Part shown: piece after piece, positions 9,286 through 20,247 of the stretch | How the letters are laid out: each line of letters begins with the position of its first letter | Position numbering within the stretch: the first letter of the stretch is position 1 | DNA from: Azolla pinnata | Lineage: Eukaryota > Streptophyta > Polypodiopsida > Salviniales > Salviniaceae | NCBI GenBank assembly: GCA_037176905.1 | Contig: JBBBWG010001171.1 | Location: 1-25,110 of the forward strand | Length of the DNA: 25,110 bases | Reading direction: 5' to 3' | Made by a program: the position numbers and the translations under genes | Notes under the pieces: generated by a model | Seen by the model: the letters and a program-made list of their open reading frames with translations, nothing else | Database searches by the model: none | What the model was told of the DNA's origin: nothing

Positions 9286-10815
9286 TTGCTCATAATTATC
9301 GGGCCCCTGCCTTTATATTCTCCTTCTTGATCTACTTCCTCCGGACGATATATTTACTCTGCCTTGATCTGATCCCCCAGCTTCTAACTAATTATACTAG
9401 CTGCATCGCTCCAGAGCTATTGATCACCCCTTCCGCCCAATTCATTTTGACAGACGATCCCAGCTGATCATAAGTCACTCAACTCCTGCTAACCACGACC
9501 ATTATTAATGCCGGTAATATTTCGGTATGATTAGCTTTGCCCTTTCCTGAGGAGTATAAAGCATGATTAATCTTCCGGCCCAGATTGATCAAAGCTCAGC
9601 CGCCTGATCTTCTACTGAAATTGGCCGGGTGATCATGCCGATCAATGGATGATGAGGATGATGTTGCCCAGATAGTCACGGTGAGCCGTAGCTACATTAC
9701 ATTGGAATGTTGGAATCACTGTCCGCCGATGGATTGATGGAGATCAAGCGAGGATCAGGCAAGGATGTGGAAGATAATTAGAAGATATTAATCATCAATC
9801 CAATGATGATGATGATGATGATCGGGGAGGGGAACGGATTTGCATGTTGATTTGATATCAGCTGCATAAGCTGGTAGCTATGATGTTCGTTGTATCAGGG
9901 ATTAGAGGACTAGAGGCCGAAATATACACTAATCCTGTGATTAGCGAAGGGTGAAGCTGGGGGACGGAGGGATATAAATCGATGACCAAATGGGTCTCAC
10001 ATGCTATATTCAATCGTCGGTAGGTTAACTGTGCGCAAATACCTGCGCTAGTGCTGATAGTTAATGCCGGATTAATCAAGCGATTAGCTAGTTAGCTAGT
10101 TAGTTAGGGGGGCGCCGGGGTGGCTAATAAGCCGAGCAGCTAATTAGCTCTCCATTGCCTGTTTGTTTGCTAGAATTGATTTTATATTATGTAAAACAAA
10201 CCCTAATTTTGATGTGACGATCACGGGCCAGAAAAGGAGAAAGAAGAAGAAAGGCGCCTGCAATTGGGAAAGGTGCTAAATTGTCTGTGTCTCCGTGACA
10301 ACTCCCATCTGCAGTGCCAACTAATCTCTCCTTTATACTATTATTACGCTTCTAATTCTTGGAGCCCTAAACTGATCTTTCTTTCCCTACCCCAGCAATT
10401 AATGATAATGCATGTACGTCTATAAGATTAAACCGCGGGCAGTTAATTACACAGCTAATTATGAGAAGGCGTCTGGATTAATTATTTAATGACTGCGCCG
10501 GGCCGCCTGATTCCGATGATGAGGATGGGTATTTAGAGCTGTGTATTTATTGGATTAGCGTTAATTGTCGCATGATCATTTGATGGTGAGATTTTTCACC
10601 CAGCCGGATTAAATGACTGATCGATCGATCACAATCATATATATTTATCTATATTCGCCGGACCGCAGCTGTAAAAATTACAGTGCATCGTGATCGTGCA
10701 AAAGACGCGAAGCCAACTTTAAAAAGAAGAATCGATCGATATATCAGTAACAAAAAAAAAAAGAGAGATAAAGGGAAACGATGGCGAGGTCCGCGATATA
10801 ATCGATGGTGTCGAA
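9286..10815. other. Upstream region of the MYB gene, no gene seen
   Basis: This should contain the 5' UTR and promoter of the divergently read MYB gene, but no TATA box or transcription start can be fixed. The DNA is dense in TGATCA, GATGAT and TTAATTA strings, including a short (GAT)n at about 9804-9821. No frame longer than 77 codons looks protein-like. Confidence 0.5.
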
Positions 10816-10816
10816 G

Positions 10817-10845
10817 ATGACGACGACGACGACGACGACGACGAC
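10817..10845. repeat. (GAC)n microsatellite
   Basis: Nine to ten uninterrupted GAC/CGA triplets in non-coding DNA upstream of the MYB gene. Confidence 0.9.
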
Positions 10846-10975
10846 CATCTTTTCTGTGTTTTGATATTTTTTCTGTTCGGCTCTGTAGCTTTCTGAATTA
10901 TGAGCCTGCAATTGGTTCAATGGCGTCGAGTAGAAGCCCCACGATGGATTGAATCAGAATCGGATTAAAGAAAGG

Positions 10976-11078
10976 CTTCTTCTGAATCTCATTAGTGCAA
11001 CACCACCACCACCAACAACAACAACAACAACAACGAAAAAAAAAGGATTCAGAAGAAGAAGAAGAAGAAGAAGAAGAA
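10976..11078. repeat. 13-bp inverted repeat around CAC/CAA/GAA microsatellites
   Basis: CTTCTTCTGAATC (10976-10988) and its exact reverse complement GATTCAGAAGAAG (11046-11058) enclose a loop of CAC and CAA triplets; the right arm runs into a (GAA)n array to 11078. If transcribed, this could form a perfect 13-bp stem. Part of the match is explained by the GAA repeat itself. Confidence 0.7.
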
Positions 11079-11296
11079 TCCGAAGCACAAAAAGCAGGGA
11101 AGAACTAGAGAGGATCAGGAAAAATCCGAAAGCTGGCGCCAACCCGGATTGATCAGCGGAATTGATCGGCCGATCCGTTCCTTCGCCCAGACTTTTGTTG
11201 ATTTCTCGCCGGAAATTGCGTGAATAAAGGATGAATCGCCGGCCCATACGATCACGGGTTGCTGTTGTGATAATCATTGATGTTATGCTCGTTCTC

Positions 11297-11398
11297 ATGA
11301 TGATGATGATGGTGATGATGGTGATGAGGGTGATGAGGATGATGGTGATGATGATGGTGGTGGGGACGACGAGTACGACGGTAATGATGATGATGATG

Positions 11399-11431
<33 letters not shown>

Positions 11432-11436
11432 GTGAT
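11297..11436. repeat. 140-bp imperfect (GAT/GGT)n tract
   Basis: A long triplet tract dominated by GAT with GGT and GAG variants, interrupted near 11365-11380 by a GAC/TAC patch. Frames through it on both strands translate only to runs of Met, His or Ile and are not genes. Confidence 0.9.
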
Positions 11437-11520
11437 CAGGAGCAGCTGCAGCAATGATCAATGCTGCGTTGCATGGCAAAATGCACATAGAACTGTATAG
11501 ATCGATCGGTGGGTCTCTGC

Positions 11521-11602
11521 CCCATCCATCCAATGATCCATCCATCAATCCAATGATCCAATGATCCATCCATCAATCCAATGATCCGTCCAATGATCCA
11601 TT
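11521..11602. repeat. AATGATCC-based tandem repeat
   Basis: Two 20-bp units (AATGATCCATCCATCAATCC at 11532-11551 and 11560-11579) alternate with shorter AATGATCC units (11552, 11580, 11592), a higher-order repeat built on an 8-bp core. Confidence 0.85.
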
Positions 11603-11623
11603 CTCCGTATATAATACGTATGT

Positions 11624-11652
11624 ATGTGTGTGTGTGTGTGTGTGTGTGTATG
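11624..11652. repeat. (TG)n microsatellite
   Basis: About eleven TG dinucleotides flanked by TATGTA/TGTACG, in non-coding DNA. Confidence 0.9.
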
Positions 11653-11807
11653 TACGTAGTCTGCATGGTTGTAAAGCGCGGAGGATAATGGCCCTGAAAA
11701 TGCCATCCAGTGAATTACGATCCATATTTGCGATGATCGATCGGGATCGCTTTTGCAGCGTTTAATTCCCTCCCTACATACACTGCGCACACACGATATA
11801 ACAAGCA

Positions 11808-11846
<39 letters not shown>
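11808..11846. repeat. (GAT)13 microsatellite
   Basis: Thirteen uninterrupted GAT triplets, followed within 20 bases by a short (TGC)n run and at 11896-11910 by an (ATC)n run in the opposite sense. Confidence 0.92.
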
Positions 11847-11910
11847 CAATTTTGCTGCTGCTGCTGCTGTGGGATCAGCAGCTCGATCGCGCTGATCATC
11901 ATCATCATCA

Positions 11911-12996
11911 TGTACGTCTGGCGTGTGTCCCAAGCAAGCTTTGCACGGGCTTTACAAATCAATCGATCAGCTTCTTTCCGCAGTATTAAAAAAAGAGAGA
12001 TCAGCCCTTATATCAAAATTGACATCATCGACAACATGATGCAGGCGGCCGCGATTCAATTTTGCAGCGCATGTGCATGTGCACATCGATCAACAGCTTA
12101 TATTCATTCAATGCCTTGTAATTAACTATCCCCGGCGCGGGATCATCGCCCCTTTAATTCTCTCTTTTCCCTTTTCCTTTTATTTTTTTGCCCGCCAGGC
12201 GCAGCTGATGAATATCGCTGATTCTTTCTTATACTGCAACGTTGTTAACAAAGCAGAACTAATTAGAACTCGGAATCCGTGTTGCAGTGGATTGGTGAAG
12301 GATTAAAGGGCGCCGGACAATTCAAATCTGTGTACACAACAACTTGTCATTATTCAATATGCAGAACGATGAATAATGCAGATTGGATCAGAATTAGTTG
12401 GGAGCGATGATTAAAAGGCGGCACTAGCTAATTATACCGTATAACTAGCTGCTGCAGGGAGTACTAGTACTGCTAGCTGGCATATTGGCCCACATGCAGA
12501 GGCCATGGCAGCTAGTTATCATCATGCCTGGCCCTGAATGAATCATAACATTCCAGCCCCTTTTTCTGACTAATCTATGATCGCATAATCCTAACGGGCG
12601 CCACCCAAATGTCGGTGCCGATCAGACCGCGTATAATAACAAACCGATTCTTCATCATGCCTAAGCGCAATCTGATCGAAAAGCGTCCTAATTCACGCAT
12701 GCAGGCAGCATGAATACACATGCAGCCAATAGTTCTGATCATCCGACGTCGTCAGCGCCGGCCTGTTCATCCTTTTACTGTTTGCAAATTCGACTCCGAT
12801 TATCTCTGTAAGAATTGGGGTCGATCAGCTGAATCAACGTTGAGGTGGAACCGCCGAATCATTTCACGCAGCAGCTCTGGAATCGGATCATCTTCGCGAA
12901 AACCTTCTCGATCAGCTGATTCAATGAATATTTGATACTAGCCTAGAAAATGACGTAACCAACTCTTCATGATCAGATAGATTATAGACAATACAG
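11911..12996. other. Non-coding stretch
   Basis: No protein-like frame. The DNA has many GATC, CTAATTA and GCATG strings and mixed GC. I see no RNA gene or transposon end. Confidence 0.45.
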
Positions 12997-13200
12997 ACTT
13001 CCGAATTCCTATCCGTTGTAAATTCCTTGCTCCGATCTGCATTCTCCGCAGAAAGTTTCTGATCGCAGAGTTCCGAATTCCTGTCTGTGTTTATATATAT
13101 TCCTCGCTCGATCTGCATTCTCCACGTCTTCCGATCACAGAATTCCGAGTTGATCCAGCTATTTGCTGTATTCTCCATATCTCTGTGTTACGAGTCGATT
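12997..13200. repeat. 72-bp tandem duplication plus a partial third copy
   Basis: Copies at 12997-13068 and 13069-13140 align end to end with the same 72-base length. Shared blocks in order are TTCCGAATTCCT, then ATTCCT-GCTC, GATCTGCATTCTCC and GATC-CAG. A weaker third copy starts at 13141 (AATTCCGAGTTGATCC, later TGTATTCTCCATATC). The two full copies differ mainly in their middle. Confidence 0.75.
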
Positions 13201-13616
13201 TCTTACAGTTGGACACTCGAGTACTGCTAGTGGGCCCTAGCGGCTCCACCATCAATGGCGTCGCCATATGAATCAGACAGTGGAGTCACATGATGATGCA
13301 AACCGACCGACATCATATCTACGTATATACATACGCACCATGTGATCATACGAATTTCCTGCAATGCAGTGGATCGGACTCGATCCACGGCGCGGTTTCG
13401 GTCAACTTCTCGGATCGTATACAATTATCAGAGCCATATATGCATATATGTATATGTATGCACATATAAGACAGCCTTGACAGACAGACAGATTTAGATA
13501 CACAAATCATGCCCATGTCCTGCAGACCCCCTTTACAACGAATTGATCCGTGGCAAGATGCTTTTTATTATAGTAATTAGTACCGGCTCCAGCTGCATGG
13601 ACCTGCAGCTCTCGAC

Positions 13617-13664
13617 AATGAATGAATGAATGAATGAATGAATGATTGATTGATTGATTGATTA
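13617..13664. repeat. (AATG)n-(ATTG)n compound microsatellite
   Basis: About seven AATG units pass into about four ATTG units. The (ATCT)n/(ATCG)n run at 13829-13866 is a similar compound array nearby. Confidence 0.9.
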
Positions 13665-14187
13665 TTGATTCACTAGCTGAACCCCACCTGGTGGACTTCG
13701 ACAACTAACATTAACATACATGCACACAAGAAATTGGCCTTGCCGTTTTCTTCTTCAATCGCGGCTCCAAAAGCGGGGTGAGACCACACGGCCACGATCC
13801 TGCATCTTACACACTGCATCCTGTTCCGTTATCTATCTATCTAGCTATCTATCGATCGATCGATCTAACTATATAATTAGTACTGCAACCACCACGTCCC
13901 TCTCTAGCTGTCTGGCCCATTCCGTCGATTGAATTCATGATCATCACTTCAATATATCAGAATATGGCTGTCAATGCCTCCGTGGGACAGAATCATTGGC
14001 GCCTTTCTTTCCCATAAACATTTCTTCGAAGCACACATATTGGTGTTTAGATAAGAGCCTCATTATGATGATTAGACTCCGGCAGTGAAGCGCGAGAAAA
14101 AGGATGACGATCGGAGGAGCAACGGACACTGACATAAAGATTTATATATAATATTGAATCGACGAATGGATCGTCGATATTGCAAGC

Positions 14188-14676
14188 ATATATTGATATA
14201 GGGAGAATTACCAAACAAACGCCTAACACAATTATAAATTACATCTTAAACGCATGTTGGAAATCAGGAATTATAAATTAACGTCTAATCCTATCTTCCA
14301 CACCCAATTAATTCCGCTAGGATTGACATTATTCCTAATCGCTATTTCCCACTAGTTGATCCAGCTAATCGATTCCCTTGCTATAAATTCGATTAAAAAA
14401 GGTTGGCAATTTTAGAATCTAATTAATAGATTAACGTGTTACTTTGGTACTAATCAAGTAATTAATACCGAATTAATGCGTCAATTTGGTAGCAATCAAT
14501 TGGTTATTTGATGCTAATCGAACTCACAGTTAATTGATTTGGTGCTAATCAATCGATCGTGCATTAAATTTTAAAACTAGGCGTTGATTTGTAATTTCTA
14601 GTTTTGGGAGGCGTTAAAATGTAATTTTTAATTTCGTTAGGCGCTTTTTTGGTAAATTTTCCCATCAATATAATGT
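14188..14676. mobile_element. MITE-like element with ~90-bp terminal inverted repeats
   Basis: The left end (GGGAGAATTACCAAACAAAC at 14201, then GCCTAACACAATTATAAATT) matches, base by base with few changes, the reverse complement of the right end (14663 leftward: GGGAAAATTTACCAAAAAAG, then GCCTAACGAAATTAAAAATT). Similarity continues inward through a second GCGTTA/AACGTCTA block, so each arm is about 90 bp (14201-14290 and 14573-14663). A TATATTGAT string just outside each GGG boundary is also inverted and may be the true terminus. The ~280-bp core is AT-rich and non-coding, with repeated TTTGGTGCTAATCAAT-like motifs. Size and structure fit a miniature inverted-repeat transposable element; the superfamily is not clear because a target duplication could not be fixed. 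Confidence 0.7.
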
Positions 14677-17600
14677 AACAAGGTCATGCCCGCGAAATAA
14701 CCAGCTCTGATTCTTCTTCTTCAAATTTGCGGGGGGGCGTAAATTGCAGGAGCTTGCAAAAATATTGAGCTCATGCCAAATGCCGACAGCGCCTTCTTTC
14801 TCTTTTTCTCTCTTTTTTGTTTTGTCATCTTCTTTTGTAGTTTACGAACAATCCTTCTTCCTTCTTAGGACAACGTAGTAGTGTTGCCCCCACGTCGACA
14901 TCAAAATGAGACGGTACGGTGAGTAATTACCGACACCCGAACCCAATAATTATACTACTAATGATCCGGGGGCGATAATATTCCATACTACGAGCTGGAC
15001 ATGTGCTGAATATTTGGATCAAACGTATGTCGCGTGATCATTATTAGATCATGGGTGGATGTTGGATCATAGAAGATCTAGACATACCAAGATGATAGAG
15101 ACACACACATGCATGCATGCATGCATGCATTGCATTCATGTCAGGATTGATGGATTGTGGTTGGGCTTTGCAGTTATAATTAGGTGGGATATTGATGATC
15201 AGATCACAAGAAGCGCCTAGCGATCGGCAGCTGATCATCAGACCGACAATAATATTGGCTAAATACACTACATAGATGGATAGATAGATTGAGAGATGCT
15301 ATATATCACGACGCAACATGCCGGCCATGATGCATATTTTGCTACTCCAAAGCTCCATCGAACGCATCACCATCATGATTGTCGTTGCCGTCGTAACCAT
15401 CATGATCATCAGGACCAATTATCCTTGTCTGATTCCAACATCATCAATATTGCTGATCAGCTGCAACATTGTCGTCGTGTCGTCGTCGTTGATGCAATTC
15501 ATTAATACGATCGTGTCAAGCTGATGATCTGGATCAGTCCAGTCCACACGTACACCTCCCGATCCCAAGTCACAGGAGCTGGTGCAGAAGTAGCTGATCA
15601 GGGGGGGTTGTCTTTAATTAATTAGCTGCTAATCAATCAATCATGCCCATTATTAATGGGCCCGACGTGGGTCGGTTAGCCAGTACTCTGTATATTATTA
15701 GTAATTTGATCCTAATTAGACAAACTCGATTAACAGCTTTATAATGACTGGATTTGATCATGCACCGATCATCAGCTGTAGCTATGCTGAATTACCGGAT
15801 CATCATCCGTCCATAATGGATCTGTGGTGATCAACTAATTATAGTAGATCAAGAGCTTCTCATGATCATCCCCCACTTATATACACTAGTAGTGATGCTA
15901 AACATATGATGGTCTCTAAGATCTTCAATGTAATTCATGCAGGAACCACACCATTAATTGAGCTGTGAGAACCGATGGAGGTCGGTAACTCAATCAGTAA
16001 GAACATTGATGAGACTCATTATATACATTTTGTTATGTGACCTGATCTGCATATTGAATGTTGCTAGTGTATCTAGCATACAATCAATTATACCCAATGG
16101 AGTATGATTATTGCCTGAATGGTTTGGCAACAATGTTTAAAATCGAGTTGGTCACGGTCTTAAAAACATGTATCAGATATTATTGTGGTGCATGGGATTG
16201 ACCGAGTCTAGTCTACATCTATACCAACTTTAATGGTGAGCTTGTTGTTAGAGTACTGATCTATAGCTTGCATCATCTATAGTCCCTCTATAGTTTCAGC
16301 ATCAGCTATTTCCTAGTCTTTTTAGCCACATCCAGCCTCCTTGGGTCTCTGGAGTACTTCTCAAGCTCATGCCCTCAATATTGATGCCAGAGTTCTCGCT
16401 CTTCCATAATTATACTTCTCGTAAAATTACCATCGAGCAAGCGTGCATTTGGCGTGTTAGTTTGTGCATGTCAAAGGCGTTTAATTTTAACCTCAACTCA
16501 TCATCGAGTGATCATTCGACAACAATATTTGATTGTTGGCTGCGTGGTCGGCAGCTAAACATGGCCTCAAGCTCTTGCAATTGTTCCGTTTGTACATAGG
16601 CTGCGAAAGGCCAACTATGAATCCCCTTTCGAATCGATCGATTGCTCCTTTGGGTTCTTAACACCACTCCATGTGTCGAACAATTAATTCACCTCGCTGG
16701 GATTTGATTAGCTCGACATCTATGTGGTTCACAAAAGTATTGATCTTTAAAACAAAAAATAACTAATTCCTTGATCTTGATTCCTATCCTATAAGACCAA
16801 TTTCGCAAGTTATGTTAATATGTCTTGGGTTATTCAAAAAAATTGTTAGTTGCCTACTTCTTTCTCCTTATATTGAAAGAGGGTATAGCATAGAAGTGCT
16901 TACACCATGAAAGCCATTGATCATCTTACCATAAACATTCTAGACAACCCCATTCTGACACTAATGGTCATTAATTTGCTTTAATCTCATCTAATTCTAT
17001 ATTAGTAATCCTTTGATATCACGATTTATAAGTACTAATGGCCAGACTATTGAAGAGGAGGTTGATTTGACACAAAAGAAATGAATAAGAATCCACAAGA
17101 CTTCATATTACATAAGAAATATAAGTAACATTAAGCTTGAGATGAGCTACCTGCTAATACCTTCTTGAGCCCAGGTGAGGTTTCACGACAAAGGACGACC
17201 CACCATGTTTGATCATCGTTCTTTCATGTGCATGCAGTGAGACATTTGAGACTAGAACATCTCTTGAGATTTCAAGCTGAGAAGCACAAGGATGCTAAAT
17301 CTAGTGAAATACACCTCAAGAGGAATTACATAATAGTTGGTGCATTAGCCTACGTCATTGACATGAATGGCATGGCTGCGTCATTGTTTGGCCACTAAGA
17401 TATCTAAGGTCGATGATCAGGCAAAGTGTTCAAAGGCGATCTTGAACAAACTACTAGTGGCAGCAAGACTGAGACTGAACAAATAGTATTTGACTTGTCC
17501 AAACATCTTACATTTGTACCGTTATAGTCATGTCATAAAGAGCACTGTTGCACGACAAACTGTCGCATGACACAACTACGACGACATTACAAGGGAGGGA

Positions 17601-18044
17601 TTGAACTCCTCCACCCATAGCCTCACATCTGAAATCATACGATTTGGCTTGTCTGGGAACTTGGAGAAATAAGATTTGTTCTTTGCGATTTAAGGAGGAA
17701 GATCGAATCAGAGGCTCCAAATCCTCACATGATACTGACCAGCTGACAATAATATTTTGCTAAATGCGAAAATTTGCTTCTAGGGATTTAGTTAAGCGAC
17801 CGAGTCACAACCACGTGACATCTTTTTTTCCCCGCCGACTCTTCTACGAGAAAAAGAGAAATTAACCAAAAATAAAAAAGAAAATCATGAGGGCACCATT
17901 GATGTGATGCGGTTCAGAAAGCCTAGCGGGCAGATCCCCATTCGAATGGCGCATGAGGTTATTTATAGCAGAGGATTCAAGTTAAGTGAAGAAACGGGAA
18001 CAGAGATCGTGATCGGGCGGCTAATCTAATGATGCAAAGGGATC
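14677..18044. other. Long spacer between the MITE and the PPR gene
   Basis: About 3.4 kb without a gene I can support. The left part (to about 15900) shares the GATC/TTAATTA-rich texture of the MYB upstream region and includes an (ATGC)n run at 15109-15131. From about 15900 the texture changes to ordinary mixed sequence with scattered short frames. This right half may be old, decayed retroelement sequence, but I recognise no domain. At 17957-17966 TTATTTATAG could serve as a TATA box for the PPR gene about 310 bases downstream. Confidence 0.45.
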
Positions 18045-18143
18045 AATCTAATCTCATGAGGGATTAATCTAAATCTCATGAGGGATTAATCTAAATCTCA
18101 TGAGGGATTAATCTAAATCTTATGAGGGATTAATCTAATCTAG
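18045..18143. repeat. 22-bp tandem repeat upstream of the PPR gene
   Basis: Units of AATCTAAATCTCATGAGGGATT occur at 18066-18087, 18088-18109 and 18110-18131 (the last with one change), preceded by a 21-bp variant at 18045-18065 and followed by a partial copy. Each unit contains the 8-bp palindrome CTCATGAG (CTTATGAG in the changed one). The array lies 140-235 bases before the PPR start codon, in its likely promoter or 5' UTR. Confidence 0.92.
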
Positions 18144-18279
18144 TAGTGTAATTAAGATAGCAAAGGTTAAAGTTAATATGTGGTTAGCTCAAGACTCGTC
18201 TTGCTCACAAGTGTTTCGTTTCAGGAGGAATCAGAGAAGAAACAGGGGAGGTGGAAGAAGGCGGCCATGAGGCTTGGCA

Positions 18280-20247
18280 ATGAAGAAAGCGCTTGCTTCC
18301 TCTGTGGCCTCATCGCTCAGAACCTGCGCCAAGACGAAGGATCTAAACCCAGGAACGGAAATGCATTCGCATATCCTGCAGACACCGTTGCTTCAAGCCC
18401 ATCCTCCCCTCGGTTGTGGCTCTGGGATCATGTTTGTGAACCGTGGCTCTCCGGAAAGATCTCGGAGCACCTTCCAAACTCCTCCTGTTCGTGACACCAC
18501 AGCTTGGAATGCGCTTATCACAGGATATGTCAGAAGTGGTCGCAGTAAGGCTGCCCTCCAGTGCTTCCTTCGCATGCGGGATGAACCCATGTCTCCTCCC
18601 GATTCCATCACTTATAGCTGCATCCTGAAAGCTTGCGGAAACATCGAGAGTTTAGCGATCGGTAAAGAGATCCATGATGAGGTCGTTCGGAAAGGTATGC
18701 TCGGAAACGACGTGGTTCTTGCAACTTCTTTGGTGGACATGTATGGGAAATGCCATTGTATGTCGAAGGCAGAAGAGATCTTCGATGGGCTTCCCCGCCG
18801 GAATGTAGTCACTTGGAATGCGTTAATAACAGGCTTTGTGGATGATGGTCAGAGTAACAAGGCTCTTCTTTGCTTCAAGAGGATGCAAAGAGAAGGCATC
18901 TCTCCTGACTCGGTTACTTTCATGTGCGCTTTGAGAGCATGCGGTCACACACAAGATGTTCAGAAAGGTGAAGCAATCCATGGTGAGATCGCAGAGAAAG
19001 GGTTACTCGGAAGGGATGTGATGGTTGGGAATTGCTTGATCGATATGTATGCCAAATGCGGTGCATTAGGAAAAGCTGAACAAGTGCTTAAACAACTTCC
19101 GGTCCCGAATGTCGTCTCTTGGTCTGCCCTTATTGCTGGATATGTCCTTCATGGATGCAGCACAGAAGCTCTCGCATGTTATGAGAGGATGTGCAGACTC
19201 GGCATCTCTGCGAATTCAGTCACATTTGTTTCATTATTGAAAGCTTGTGCAAATACAATGGCCATCACCATTGGCACACAAATACATGGTGAGATCACGC
19301 AAAGGAGCCTTCTGAGGAACAATATCGTTCTTGGAACCGCACTTGTTGACATGTATGTCAGCTGTAACGAGCTGGAAAAGGCGCAGCGAGTCCTCTGCGA
19401 ATTTCCTTATCGAGATGCAGTATCTTGGAATGCGATCATTGCAGGGTATGCTGGACGAGGACAGGATGAGGAAGCGTTTGACTGTTTCGACAAAATGCAA
19501 AGTGAAGGAGTTTCTCCTGACGCCAAGACTTACGAAAGTATTTTGAAATTGTGTGGGATCACCGGTTCTATCGAGAAGGGCGATGAAATCTACGACAAGG
19601 TATTTGTGCAAGGATTCGCTGAAACGGATGTTGTTCTTGGCACAGCATTGGTTGATATGTATGCCAAATGTGGTGCATTGGTAAGAGCACAAGAAGTGTT
19701 TAGGAGGCTTGCTGGTCGAGACGTCGTGTCATGGAATGCTCTGATCGCAGCCTACGCTCAACATGGGCAAGGCGAAGAAGCATTGAATTGTCTGGCTGGT
19801 ATGCAAATGGAGGGATTGCACCCAAACACGGTAACATTTCGTTGCATCTTGAATGCATGCAGTCGTTCCGGTTTGGTAACGGAGGGTGAGATTTATTTCG
19901 TCAGCATGATGCAACAGTATGGGATTGTGCAAGATGTAGATCATCATGCTTGTATGCTCGATCTGTTCGGCCGTGCAGGGAACTTTGACAGAGTGATGAC
20001 AATGATCAGGAGGATTCCTTATGGTGATTGCCTGCTATTTTGGGATGCTATCTTGGGTGCCTGCCAAAAGTGGATAAATGTGGAGCTCGGAAGGGTTGCT
20101 TTCGAGCAGGCAATCGAGCTAGATAGACGCAATGCGCCATCGTATATCTTGATGAAAAATATCTATTCAGCAGCCAGCCTGCATCAAGATGCGCAGGAAG
20201 TCGAGGCCATGAGAGCAAAGTATTGTATGGGCGGAATCGGAAGCTAA
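18280..20247 (+). CDS. PLS-class pentatricopeptide-repeat protein with E motifs, DYW lost
   Basis: Intronless frame of 655 residues. The start is ATG 18280: an in-frame TGA lies at 18268-18270 and nothing but a TTG lies between. Five P-L-S repeat cycles of about 102 residues are marked by conserved W-NALI/W-AII motifs at residues 76, 179, 281, 383 and 484, GTALVDMYAKCG-type L/S motifs (e.g. 451-466), and KACG/IHGEI segments. Residues ~588-648 (FWDAILGACQKWINVELG, then SYILMKNIYSAASLHQDA) match the E1/E2 motifs. Such proteins bind single-stranded RNA in mitochondria or chloroplasts, one base per repeat, mostly as C-to-U editing factors. The first repeat (about residues 35-70) is degenerate. 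The frame stops eleven codons after the E block, and a DYW-like tail seems to continue in another frame. Organelle targeting is not obvious at the N-terminus. An acceptor-like TTTCAG at 18219-18224 could end a 5'-UTR intron. Confidence 0.9.
   Translation: MKKALASSVASSLRTCAKTKDLNPGTEMHSHILQTPLLQAHPPLGCGSGIMFVNRGSPERSRSTFQTPPVRDTTAWNALITGYVRSGRSKAALQCFLRMRDEPMSPPDSITYSCILKACGNIESLAIGKEIHDEVVRKGMLGNDVVLATSLVDMYGKCHCMSKAEEIFDGLPRRNVVTWNALITGFVDDGQSNKALLCFKRMQREGISPDSVTFMCALRACGHTQDVQKGEAIHGEIAEKGLLGRDVMVGNCLIDMYAKCGALGKAEQVLKQLPVPNVVSWSALIAGYVLHGCSTEALACYERMCRLGISANSVTFVSLLKACANTMAITIGTQIHGEITQRSLLRNNIVLGTALVDMYVSCNELEKAQRVLCEFPYRDAVSWNAIIAGYAGRGQDEEAFDCFDKMQSEGVSPDAKTYESILKLCGITGSIEKGDEIYDKVFVQGFAETDVVLGTALVDMYAKCGALVRAQEVFRRLAGRDVVSWNALIAAYAQHGQGEEALNCLAGMQMEGLHPNTVTFRCILNACSRSGLVTEGEIYFVSMMQQYGIVQDVDHHACMLDLFGRAGNFDRVMTMIRRIPYGDCLLFWDAILGACQKWINVELGRVAFEQAIELDRRNAPSYILMKNIYSAASLHQDAQEVEAMRAKYCMGGIGS

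Noticed and set aside
10954..11569. Overlapping long frames with Ile, His or Met runs, suggestive of a membrane or metal-binding protein
   Set aside because: All are translations of one GAT/GGT microsatellite in different registers; the sequence outside the repeat has no protein character.
11545..11790. Frames with HTHTHT and DHWIDGWIIG repeats
   Set aside because: They are produced by the (TG)n array and the AATGATCC tandem repeat.
15109..15131. (ATGC)n run and other short tandem arrays considered as a CRISPR-like or satellite array
   Set aside because: These are simple microsatellites without spacers of unique sequence; no CRISPR, tRNA or rRNA gene was seen in the window.
18180..18494. 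104-codon frame overlapping the PPR start
   Set aside because: It shares no PPR motif and is overlapped by the frame that continues for 655 residues.
19234..19692. 152-codon minus-strand frame inside the PPR gene
   Set aside because: It is a shadow of the repeat protein; the plus frame shows the conserved repeat motifs.
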